DNA from: Elymus sibiricus
Lineage: Eukaryota; Streptophyta; Magnoliopsida; Poales; Poaceae
Assembly (NCBI GenBank): GCA_039707655.1
Contig: CM077665.1
Location: forward strand, 293,140,205 to 293,204,204
Length of the DNA: 64,000 bases
Direction of reading: 5' to 3'
In this document: piece by piece, positions 1 to 8,700 of the stretch
Layout of the letters: each line of letters begins with the position of its first letter
Numbering within the stretch: the stretch's first letter is position 1
Translations under genes and position numbers: made by a program
The notes under the pieces: generated by a model
What the model was told of the DNA's origin: nothing
The model's input: only the letters and a program-made list of their open reading frames with translations
The model's database searches: none

Positions 1-70
1 CCGACACGCTCCTGCTGTGCTTTTAGTTATCCTTTACTGTTTTTTTATTCTTCATTCTTTTTGTTTGCAG

Positions 71-166
71 GCTGCTGTAGATGACTGGAAGGCCGAGTTC
101 ATGCACACTCTAGTCTTCAACGAGAAGAATGAAATTGTGCGTGGAGAGCTTCCTGTTGAGATCTAG
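71..166 (+). CDS. 3' terminal exon of an unrecognised spliced gene
   Basis: A pyrimidine-rich stretch ending in TTTGCAG at 61-70 looks like a splice acceptor. It is followed by 32 codons starting AAVDDWKAEF and ending ELPVEI before a TAG stop at 164-166. The rest of the gene would lie left of the window. I do not recognise the family; the peptide is short and moderately acidic, with no motif. It runs opposite to the FAR1-like transposase gene on the minus strand and could be a second gene inside the same element or a flanking one. The exon call rests only on the acceptor, the open frame and the stop. Confidence 0.4.
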   Translation, partial: AAVDDWKAEFMHTLVFNEKNEIVRGELPVEI

Positions 167-869
167 TCCTTGGGCCCGTGAATTCTGCATGTAGAAACAT
201 TGGTTTTAGTGTATATTTGATTTCGTAAAGACTTGGTTTGATAATGATTGGAACGATTTCGTAAAGATTTGGTTGTAAGAATGGTTTAGTAATTTGTATA
301 GCTATAGCTGCAGCACTGTTTTTATGTTATTGAGGACAAATGTATCTGTAATGAAGAATGATCGTCTTGTGAATTTAAATGTATTGCACTGTTTCAGTAT
401 TCTAGTGTTGTTTGTTTTTCCCCAACTTATGATCTTGAACTTCTGCCTGGGTTCTGGTTGAACTGCTGGTTTTTTGTGGACAGTGTTTTTTGTCCACAAA
501 TCCAGTGTTGTTAATTTTGGCCCCAACATGTGAACTTGAACTTCTGCTTGAGATCTGGCTGGGCTGCTGGTTTGAGATGGAGAGAATTTTTGTGTTGTAG
601 AATGTATTATTATTTTTCAACTCAATCAAGATGTAGCCTTTTGTAATTTTTGTGTTGTCCTATTTTTGTAATTTTTTAACTGCAAATAGTTTTCAACTAG
701 AACTTCGTGTAAAAATATTCTCATACACTCCTTTACGTTTCTTGATCTTGTCGGGATTCTACGTGAACTTCTCCAGGTATTCAAACAGAACTTCATATGT
801 CCACGCGTCGTCTTAGGATTACTAGCTTAGTTTATACGGCAATACTTATTTGTCAAGAATATTTTTCCT
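167..869. other. AT-rich 3' flank, no gene
   Basis: Downstream of the stop at 166 the sequence is AT-rich and has no coding region I can support. From about 430 on, GAACTTC/TTGAACTT words recur (for example near 436, 536, 701 and 791), so this looks like part of the same GAAGTTC-type repeat-rich element as the DNA to its right. Confidence 0.4.
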
Positions 870-1285
870 ACATTAATTATTATACCAGAACTTCTTCTGT
901 AAGCTTACTTGAACTTCATAGTTTATTCTTTATTCCTGCTTGCTCTTTTATGGAATACATCACCAGCGACCCCTCTCATAATATACCAGAACTTCTAAAG
1001 TAAGAGTACTTGAACTTCTCAGTGTATATTCATTTATTCCTGCTTGCTCTTTTATGGAATACAGCACCTGCACCTCCTCTCATAATATACCAGAACTTCT
1101 AATGTAAGAGCACTTGAACTTTATAGTTTATTCTTTATTCCTGCTTGGTCTTTTATGTAATACAGCACCTGCACCTCCTCTCATAATATACCAGAACTTA
1201 TACAGTAAGAGCACTTGAACTTCTACTTTATAATTTCTTTGAAACTTGTACAGTAGAACTTCTACAGTAAGCTTCTCCAAAAATA
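870..1285 (+). repeat. Tandem repeat of about 102 bp carrying GAACTTC
   Basis: The phrase CATAATATACCAGAACTT occurs at 977, 1081 and 1182, with a diverged copy near 875, giving periods of 101-104 bp. Each unit contains two GAACTTC/TTGAACTT words and a shared TTTATTCCTGCTTG segment. The array lies just beyond the 3' end of the minus-strand transposase gene. Confidence 0.8.
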
Positions 1286-1354
1286 CTGTTCAATAGTGGA
1301 ATAACATAATATACACTGACATGACATAAGTTTGCTTTGTTTAATCGACCTAGT

Positions 1355-2814
1355 CTAATTGTTCATCAGCCTTGCGCTCCTCCTAGGCTTTGCTAGTAGT
1401 GGTTTTTGTTTGACATGTACCTCTTCCTCTTCCTCTTCATCTTCCTCTTCATCTTCTTCTTCGTCTTCCTCTTCGTCTTCCTCTTCTTCGATGATGTCTT
1501 CATCTTCGTCTTCCTCATCCTCCTCTTCATCTTCCACCACTTTCTTGATGTTGGCTCTAGGTTTTGCTTTCTTTTTCTTTTCTGGCTTTTGACTTGTCTT
1601 TTCAGCATCTGCGCGCTTCGGACATGTTCGTGCATTGTGTGGAGCATATTCCTTGCATATGCTACAAAGCCTGCTGCTAGCTTTCTCTGGGTGTGGTCCC
1701 TTGTTTTGTTTTTGAACTTTGGGCTGCTGTTTTTGAGCTTTTGGTTGCTTGACCTCCTCAGCATCGTTTCTTTCTAAGAGTGTTGGACAAGTGAGTTTGT
1801 TGTGTCCTGCAACCTTTTTGCACACAGTACATTGCCTGTGTCCAAGTGGCACTCCATTGTCATCCAGCACGACGACTCTATCTGCAGATGGTTCCTTTAT
1901 TTGAGCTCTCTAGTCACTTTTCTTTGCTGCAGAAAGTTTCTTCCTACCCTTTGTTTCAGAGTACAGCGGCAGTTTCATCATCTCTTGCTGCTGCTGCTGC
2001 ATCAATTGGCCAACATCCTCCTTGCATCGGTCGGCTTGAGCAGCGGTCTAGAGCATTTTAGCTTCATAATAATGAAGGTCATCTTCAATTTCAGCATCCT
2101 CTTCAGCCATCCTTTCGTCAGCATCTGCTTGATTTGCTGAATGTATTGCATCAAGTTCTTCCACGAGCCTCTTGAGAACATAGAAGGCTCTGTCATATTG
2201 CTGTTCACATCTCATTGCTTTCTTGTTATCCGTCAAATTTAGCTGCAGCAGGATGTCTTGCTTTGAGAGTTTTGAGCTGCCATCCGATGCAATTGTGTTG
2301 TAGTCCCTTGTATCAAATGTTGGTTGTGATTTTGCAGTCTTTGTGTACCGTTTCAGGATATACTTGTCTGGAAATTTGTCAGCCCTCAGGTAGTCCAGTA
2401 TGTTCATTATGTGAAGGCAGAACATACCTGAATTTGTGATGAATGCAGAATACATTGTTTGTGAGCCAGCAATGAGTTTCATATATTGATATGATACTAC
2501 TAGTTTAGCTATTTAATGAGTTTGTTTTTCCGCTCACCTGTGTGTGTCCAAAGCTTGCATTCGCACTCATATATTTCATTCTCTGGGTCAGCTACAACCT
2601 GGAATTCATGCTTTGACCAGGCAAACCTTTCTTCATCATCATGGCCACCCTTGTTGTGGTAGTACACAAGGTACTTAGTGGCCTCTGCTGTCTTTTTTGC
2701 GCGAAATAGCATGCTCTTTCTCATCCTATCCCTCATCTCGCTATACACGGCTCTCGTGTACTTGATAGCCATGTCTTCCTCATAGCCGTAATTTGTTTTT
2801 GTGATAGGATTGCT
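1355..2814 (-). pseudogene. SWIM zinc finger, zinc knuckles and acidic C-terminal tail
   Basis: Exon 7 (2814-2538) ends in YECECKLWTHTG and exon 8 (from 2427) begins GMFCLHIMNIL, so the CxC...CxH SWIM finger is rebuilt exactly across a 110-bp intron (2428-2537). Exon 8 continues through a glutamine-rich segment to two CCHC-like knuckles (CTVCKKVAGHNKLTCP and CSICKEYAPHNARTCP). A Lys-rich stretch and a run of about 40 mainly Glu/Asp residues follow, then the stop at 1355-1357. TAG codons at 2048-2050 and 1910-1912 interrupt it in the same frame. I found no plausible intron that would remove them (the only candidate is 38 bp). The acidic tract and double knuckle are an elaborate tail for a FAR1-like protein. 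Confidence 0.75.
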
Positions 2815-2904
2815 CTGCACATGTCAAAAAATAAGATATTAGTCGAGCAGAGTCATGGGTTTCATTTAAATACCAAGTGCACATGTTCAAGGAAGTCACA
2901 ATAC

Positions 2905-4345
2905 CATGCTGGCCATTGTTTGCTCATTCTCCTTCTGCAGCCGAGTTTGTATGCAAGCATTTACCCACCTAGCAAACTTGTGTAGGTTCTGTGTCCCCTT
3001 GACAAACCCTCTCTTGAGCACGTGATTCATGCTCTCGCTTTGTGGTGTTCAAGTCATTCTAGCACAGAAAATGTTCTTGTAATATGCTGATATCCACATT
3101 TTCCTATCACTCCACAGCTGCATCATCATCTGGTCGTTCTGCAGGTTGTACTTCTGCACGAGTGCAGCCCAGGCAGCTTCAAACTCTGTTGGCATTAGCG
3201 GCCAGTTTAACATTGCTGTGAACTCCTCTTTGAATGTTTTATTATACTTTTTGTACAGCAACGCGAGGTATTCCTTGAACTTCTTCAGGATGTGCCAACG
3301 GCATAGCTTGTGGACGGTATTTGGGAATGATTGTGGTATAGCTTTCGCCATTGACGGGCACTGGTCTGCATGAATTAAAAAAATGAAACTTGCTTCTTGC
3401 ACTGATGGTGAACTTATGTGATACAAGTACTTGAACTTCACAGGCAGCAGTAGGACTATGTAGTAATGTCACAAAGTTTTTTCTTATAGCAGTGTTGTTG
3501 AACTTCTGTGGTACCAGTGTTTGAACTTCACATGCAGCAGTAGGACTATCTAATAATGTCACATATATTTTCCTTATAGCAGTGTTGTTGAACCTATGTG
3601 ATACAAGTAGTTGAAGTTCACAGGCAGCAGTAGGACTATCTAATAATGTCACACATTTTTTTTCTTATAGCAGTGTTGTTGAACTTCTGTGGTACCAGTG
3701 ATTGAACTTCACAGACATAACCATATTTTTCTAAACATGATACATATTTTTTTCTTACAGCAGTGTTCTTGAACTTCTATGATTCCTGTATTTGAACTTC
3801 ACAGACATAACCATATTTTGCTTCTTGTACTGTTTGTTGGACTTTTGTGCTACCAGTGTTTGAACTGCTTGGTTTATAATATTTTTCAGTTAAAACCAGT
3901 ATACCCAATATACACCCAGAGCTGAAAAGAGGATGAAACTTGTAGAGTTTTTTTGAACTTACCTGGTAGAATGCAAGTTGGGTGTTTGTTGTTCATGCAC
4001 CATACAAATGTATCGAGCAACCACTTGAATGACTTTCCATCTTCGTCTCTGATCAGGGCAACAACAAATATCGTTGACTGCAAATGGTGGTTTGTTCCAA
4101 CAAACACTCCCAGAGGCATATGCAATCTGTTAGTCTTATAAGTTGTGTCGAATGTTACGCAATCGCCAAAATCTTGATATGCTCCCCGGCAGCTTGCATT
4201 GGACCAGAAAATGTTTTTAATTACATTGTCGCTGTCTACTTGTATGTCATAGAAAAACTCATGATTGATTGCCTTCATGTCTTTAAAGAAAGATACAAGT
4301 TTCAATACATCATCCAAATCATCTTTCCTCGCATTCATAGCTTTC
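2905..4345 (-). pseudogene. MULE-type DDE transposase core, two exons with one nonsense codon
   Basis: Exon 5 (4345-3963) holds NIFWSNASCRGAYQDFGDCVTFDTTYKTN, where FDTTY contains the first catalytic Asp, then PLGVFVGTNHH and KSFKWLLDTFVWCMN. Exon 6 (3365-2905) begins with DQCPSMAKAI (second catalytic Asp region) and continues FPNTVHKLCRWHI, the hallmark CRWH of FAR1/MULE proteins. It then encodes FCARMT, a TGA at 3049-3051, and TPQSESMNHVLKRGFVKG. The codon reads as an ordinary residue position in the family (the segment before QSES), so this is a nonsense mutation and not an exon end. The intron between (3366-3962) is filled with a 90-bp tandem repeat. Confidence 0.85.
3390..3870 (+). repeat. 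90-bp tandem repeat inside a transposase intron
   Basis: The phrase GCAGTGTTGTTGAAC (last copy GTGTTCTTG) occurs at 3489, 3579, 3670 and 3760, a strict 90-91 bp period. Each unit carries two TTGAACTT words about 45 bp apart plus GCAGCAGTAGGACTAT or a diverged form. Copies degrade to the right end near 3870. The whole array lies in the intron 3366-3962 of the FAR1-like gene. Confidence 0.85.
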
Positions 4346-4444
4346 CTACAAATTATATGCAAACATGCATTTGTTATTTTGCTAGCAAGGGTGGTGACTT
4401 AGGATGCTATGTACATTGCAGTATGTGCATTTTTCAATACTTAC

Positions 4445-4938
4445 TGGTTTAGTAGGTCTCGTCCGGTCATGCTTAGGAAGTAGCTTCCATCTTCATTTTC
4501 GGATAGCATGGACATAATTGTTGTATGTTTGACATCATGGTACTGCAAGAGCTTTACGTACTCCAAAATAGTGGGGTCATAATTCTTGTGTGAGTGCAAG
4601 AATACCAGCATGTCAGCAGTTTGGAGGAGGTGGTGATTATGATTGTACTCAATGTCCACTACCACACATGTGTTATCCTCTTGCACCTTCACCCTCATTC
4701 TTGCATTGCAGCCTGTCCTCTGCGATGTTTTGTTTCTCTTCCTTTCAGCTTCTGAAATAGAAGTTCTGTGTTTCCCTTGGAACGCGCAAACAAAATACTT
4801 GTGATTCTCATTCCCTCCCGTCTTCCTGATGCCAAAACCAACGTGTCTGGCGTATCTGTTGTAAAATTCCCTGGCTTTCTCTACATTCTTGAATGGCATC
4901 TTTAGTCTTGGTATTAGATAATCTGGGAGATCAGGCAT
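4445..4938 (-). pseudogene. FAR1 DNA-binding domain exon
   Basis: An intact exon of about 165 codons from MPDLPDYLIP to the donor at 4445. It shows the FAR1 pattern: AREFYNRYARHVGFGIRK, then a Cys in YFVCAFQGK, an RKRNKTSQRTGC segment with CNARMRVK, and the His pair in YNHNHHLL. This is a WRKY-GCM1-type zinc finger and would bind DNA. The tail (DYEPTI-like YDPTILEYVK ... ENEDGSYFLSMTGRDLLNQ) is the linker to the transposase core typical of this family. No lesion is seen in this exon. Confidence 0.85.
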
Positions 4939-5067
4939 CTGCAGAAAAAGAAAAAAATCCAAACGGTACGTTAAAATGCAGTTTATAAATTTGTTATCCT
5001 GGAGGGAGCAGAAAAATTGCAGATCATACAAGATGCATATATAAATAATTAAATTTTGTTCACTTAC

Positions 5068-6903
5068 GTGCGTGTATGATCGCAACTCCACCGGAGTCTG
5101 CTGCTGGCCCTCTGGGATGAGGCACGGCGGAGTTATCATAGCAGGGTGCAGGAGTGGACCACGAGGAGGAAGGAGGGCTGAAGATGGCCTCTCTCTTGTT
5201 TGCGTCCTTTTTTCTTGTGGTGGTTGTGGAGGCTTGGCGATCCTGGTTTTAGTTTGCTCTTTTGTTCTGTGAAGCAATCCATCTACCTCATGTCCCGTAC
5301 GATCCTGAGTTGTAGCAGCAGCAGCAGCATCCAACGGCGGTAGTGTGCAGAGCACTCTCCTCCGTGTGTGTGTTCCTGTTGGATTTGTCCTGGCATCCGG
5401 TTTACTTGCTGCCCTTTCACATTGACGAGCCACACCAGGATAACCTCCAGAGTTATACGCAGGACCTGAGCTAACACCCCCCCTCCATCTGTGTGCTTGG
5501 AAGTCTGCTGGTGGATACAAAGAATCCGCGGGGGATTTCCGGCGTCACCCAATTAGGTGGAGGCGCAAAATGGTGCGGATCGGGATGTGACCCAGCATCT
5601 TGGAAGTCTGCATGTGTTTCCGGTGTCACCCAATTCTGGTGTGGAGCAGATTGGGAATGATGTTGGTGCGTTTGAGGTGTGACCCATTGAGGGGGCGGCA
5701 CAACGCGTACATGCTTAGGGTTGTGTACTTGCTGCTGGGAAGTTTTAACCTTCTTTCTGCGTCTCTCATCCTACTGGCATAAAAAAAAGAATGTGTTAGC
5801 ACACAAGTCACATCTGCATATACTGGTGTTGCTGAACTGAGCATTATTCATAGCCCGAACTTCTCATAAAAGTGTTGTTCATGTACATATTTTTCCTAGG
5901 ACAGGTATCACACTCTGAACTGAGCTGAGCATTTGCCTATACTTGTGTACATGAACTGAGCACTCTTCACAGAATGAACCTCACATTCTGAATTCTACAC
6001 TATTTGTTTTTTTCTGTACCTGAACGGAGCACTCTCCACAGACTGAACTTCTGGTTTGCAAAGGGGAAATACTGTCTACAGTTAAACCTGACCTTCATGT
6101 GTTTTCATGGTTGAACTTACTAGTGCATACCAACCTGACCTTCATGTGTTTGCATGGTTGAACTTACTAGTACACACCATCCTGAACTTCATGTGTTCTG
6201 CATGGTTTGCAAAGGGGAACTACTGTAAACAGTCAAAAACCTGACCTTCATGACTTTGAATGGTTGAACTTCCTAGTACATTCCAACCTGAACTTCAATT
6301 GATCACATGTTTGTTTTACTTTCCTTTTTTTGCACACAACCAGATACATACCAACCTGAACTCTAGCCCACTGACTTGTTGAACTTCACATGGTTTTTTA
6401 CATATGAATGCAGGCAGATTTTTTAATTTTTGCAGCCTGGACTGAGGCTCACACACTACCAGAACTTCACATGGCTGAAAGAAAATAGCAGACAGCAGGA
6501 AGTTCAACCATACCTTGGATAGAAGTTCGGCCAGCCTTTTTCTAGTAGTAGATAGGCCACCTTGAGAGCAATTCGTCGGAGAGTTGGGAGAGATATCCCA
6601 TGGCATTCCATGTCTTGCAGAGGGCGCGAAGTTCATCTGCATGAAGCCAGAAGTTCAGGTGAGGCAAGATTGAAGGAGGAGCCAAGAAGAAGGAGGAAGT
6701 TCAGGTACCTAAGAGGGAGGAAGTTCAGGTACCTGTGGTGCCGCGTTCGTTGCTAGATTTGAAGGCACCGCCGATGCGCCCTCCGCCGCTGAGATGCTCC
6801 CTTGGCCGCGCCGTTCGCCGTACCTTGCGCCTTGGCCGTCATTAGCTCTGCTAAGCCGTCGGGAGGAGGTGAGGATGGAAGGAGGAGGCCTCCGAAAGTC
6901 CAT
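5068..6903 (-). pseudogene. 5' exons 1-3 of the FAR1-like gene (NLS and WVTPET repeats, frameshifted)
   Basis: Exon 1 (6903-6733) starts at an ATG reading MDFRRPPPSI and ends at CAG|GTACCT. Exon 2 (6636-6514, 41 codons) contains WDISPNSPTN and RKRLAELLSK. Exon 3 (5768-5068) opens with DERRRKKVK, a likely nuclear localisation signal, followed by three spaced copies of WVTPxT near 5695, 5635 and 5555. All three junctions are phase 0, but exon 3 is one base off a multiple of three. The frame carrying the WVTP repeats hits a stop at 5471-5473 while the downstream frame (ADFQAHRWRGG to the donor at 5068) is open. A one-base indel near the G run around 5530-5540 fits. Exon 1 and 2 assignments are inferred from splice sites and phase only. 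Confidence 0.6.
5830..6500 (+). repeat. Degenerate GAACTTC repeats in the large second intron
   Basis: This intron (5769-6513) holds many GAACTTC, TGAACT and CCTGACCTTCATG words. Between about 6085 and 6300 the phrase CCTGACCTTCATG...CATGGTTGAACTTACTAGTAC recurs at intervals of roughly 46-60 bp. No coding content is seen. Confidence 0.65.
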
Positions 6904-7314
6904 GGCGGCTTCGTTGCAGAAATTCCGATGGCTTCACCGCCTCCAGGCGACGCGGGCTCCCTCGCGCCGGCGTCCGCCGTCGCTCGCTCGCCCGTGCCGG
7001 CGGTCGGACGGGAGGTGGAGACGAAGGGGAGGCGCTAGATCAGGTCGGCCGGGAGCTGGAGACGGAGGGGAGGCGCTGGATCCAGCGAAGGTCGGCGGCG
7101 AATCGCGGCGGAGGCCGGCGGCGAATCGCGGCGGAGGCCGGTGATCGAGGGGAGGAGCGGCGAGGAGGGGGGCTGGGGCGAGGAGCGGCTAGGGAGGGGG
7201 GCTGGGGCGGCCTCGATCGGGATCGGACCAGGTGGATCCTGTCGGGGTAGACCGGCAGTTCGGGAAGTTCAGGAGGGAGCTGTCGGGCCCTTATAGGGCT
7301 GGCTGTGATCCAAA
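6904..7314 (-). promoter_or_regulatory. GC-rich 5' leader and TATA-like box of element D
   Basis: Read on the minus strand, the sequence just inside the D terminus contains CCCTATAAGGG (7288-7298), a TATA-like box. A GC-rich leader with CGCCGCC-type repeats runs on to the proposed ATG at 6903. The same order (terminus, TATA-like motif, GC-rich leader) recurs in B, C and A. The box is about 390 bp upstream of the ATG, so an untranslated leader is implied. Confidence 0.4.
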
Positions 7315-7343
7315 TAGTTATTCTAATCCTGGGATTAGAATAG

Positions 7344-7345
<2 letters not shown>
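7315..7345 (-). repeat. Hairpin terminus of element D
   Basis: The block is self-complementary: TATTCTAATCC pairs with GGATTAGAATA around a 1-2 base centre. On the minus strand it starts CACTATTCTAATCC. It abuts the CT microsatellite at 7349. Confidence 0.8.

Positions 7346-7348
<3 letters not shown>

Positions 7349-7435
<87 letters not shown>
7349..7435. repeat. Compound (CT)n(AT)n microsatellite between two element ends
   Basis: About 18 CT units run to 7384 and about 26 AT units to 7435. The tract separates the outward-facing ends of D (7345) and B (7442). Similar TA-rich tracts sit at every other terminus of this family in the window. Confidence 0.97.
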
Positions 7436-7441
<6 letters not shown>

Positions 7442-7475
7442 CACTATTCTAATCCCAGGATTAGAATAGTTATTA
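7442..7475 (+). repeat. Left hairpin terminus of element B
   Basis: CACTATTCTAATCC and GGATTAGAATAGT are reverse complements around a two-base centre. The unit mirrors the D terminus across the 7349-7435 microsatellite. Confidence 0.8.
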
Positions 7476-8700
7476 TGATAACAATCAGCCTATAGAGGGG
7501 CCCGATGGGATCCTCCCGAATTCCTGAACCCGTGGAGAAAAAAAAGGCCACGACCCACCAGTCCACAACCTTCCCCCGATCCCCAACCTCCCATGACCCC
7601 CCACCAGCGCCCCCACTAACCCGCCGTGGCAACCTCCCCAATCCACCGCCCGCGCCGTCGTCTGCAGTGGATCCAGCCCGTCACCGTCGTCGGCAAGGGA
7701 TCCCGCGCGTCGACGCCGGCGGCCCTAGATTTGCGTGCTGCCGTCGGCCCCGGATCCCGCGTGCCGCCGGCGAGCCGTGGTTCTCTACGTGACAACCGCC
7801 GCCCATGCGCCATCGGCCCAACCACCTACGCCCCTGCCCACCATCCCCGACCACCTCCGCAGCCACTACCCGACCACCTCCTTTGTGGCCCTACCCATCG
7901 ACCAGTTCCGCCGCCACAGCTGCTCTCTGCCTTGGCCACCTCGTCCGCCGCCCTCCACCCCAACCAACTCCACAGCCAACTGCGCCAAACCTTCACTCCG
8001 GCGCGACCTGCCCTCCTCTCTGGCTTGACCTGCCATCCCTTCGGACGCGACCTGCCGTCATGGATTGCAAAAATGTTGTTGATGTTCATGGGCATGCTCG
8101 CTAGAGGCCATGGTGGCTACGTCGACGAACCAGTCCTCGCATGCCTATAGAGCATCTCGTCAGAGTGCCTCAACTGATGAGGAAGAAGGGGGAAGGGTTT
8201 GTCACACCAAACTGCACTATGCCATGACGGTCATGCTGCTCCATCGACCAAGGATGGGAGGTGAAAGAGAATGTGCTAGTCTCCTGCGTCACTGCCAGCA
8301 CCGCATGTCCAAAATCGTGCCTAGGTACACGTCGTTCTTGATCCGCTGGCCATAGGAAAGAAGATGGCTTCAGATTTTCAGTTATAGGAAAAAATAATTG
8401 TCTGACAGGCAAGTAGCTATTGAATTGCTTAGCAAAGTTGCTATTGGATACCATGGCTGAAATGCTAGAGAAGAACAAAGGAGCTCACGTATCACAACAT
8501 CAAGGTTCTCCGAGCGCGGGGATCTGGCCGCACCATCACGCATGTGCTCCTCTGCCCGGACCATGCGCAGTCCAACTTCCTCGTCTAAAAAAGAACAAGG
8601 TTTTGTGATGTTCTGCCCTAGTGACAAGCCAGGATACTACTCAACTTCAGGAAGAAAAGTCAAAACAATAATTTGGTTTTGATCTCCACCCGTTCGTTGA
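7476..8700. other. GC-rich leader of element B, no supported gene
   Basis: The first 600 bases are C-rich (CCACC, CCGCC runs) and would translate as low-complexity proline/arginine peptides in any frame. They correspond in position to the leaders of D, C and A and are probably untranslated or remnant exon sequence. From about 8150 to 8700 composition becomes mixed and I recognise nothing. Confidence 0.45.

Larger units (their letters stand above)
1355..6903 (-). pseudogene. FAR1-related (Mutator-like) transposase gene, eight exons, disabled
   Basis: FAR1/FHY3-type proteins descend from Mutator-like transposases and share a WRKY-GCM1-type zinc finger, a DDE transposase core and a SWIM zinc finger; all three are visible here in order. 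My exon model is 6903-6733, 6636-6514, 5768-5068, 4938-4445, 4345-3963, 3365-2905, 2814-2538 and 2427-1355. All introns are GT-AG and junction phases agree. Four lesions break it: exon 3 has 701 nt between two phase-0 junctions (one-base indel near 5520-5550), a TGA at 3049-3051 in the core, and two in-frame TAGs at 2048-2050 and 1910-1912 in the last exon. It could be a transposon gene or a domesticated FAR1-like gene; the repeat-filled introns and flanking element ends favour the former. Confidence 0.8.
1..7345 (-). mobile_element. Element D: FAR1-transposase-bearing DNA element, minus strand, left part off-window
   Basis: Inferred unit. Its 5' end (in its own orientation) is the hairpin terminus at 7315-7345, which reads CACTATTCTAATCC inward on the minus strand. 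Next come a TATA-like CCCTATAAGGG, a GC-rich leader and the eight-exon FAR1/Mutator-like transposase gene (6903-1355), whose long introns are filled with GAACTTC repeats. The terminus and the following 60 or so bp match element B (CACTATTCTAATCCCAGG, then GATcACA...CAGCCCTATA...GGGCCCGA), which faces it head-to-head. The 3' end is not in the window, so length, target duplication and membership of the exon at 71-166 are unknown. Confidence 0.5.

Noticed and set aside
1359..1777. Long serine- or phenylalanine-rich open frames on the plus strand
   Set aside because: They are antisense readings of the acidic Glu/Asp tail of the FAR1-like protein; repeats of GAG/GAA give long open frames in every phase.
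1910..2050. An intron removing the two in-frame TAG codons of the last FAR1-like exon
   Set aside because: The only GT...AG pair near is 38 bp and would not remove both stops; the frame and Gln-rich coding continue through the stops.
7040..7444. Open frames through (CT)n(TA)n encoding repeated Tyr-Ile or Leu-Ser
   Set aside because: Pure microsatellite translation.
7505..8150. Proline-rich protein gene in the B leader
   Set aside because: All frames are open because the DNA is C-rich; no splice, motif or codon-position signal, and the position matches non-coding leaders of sister elements.
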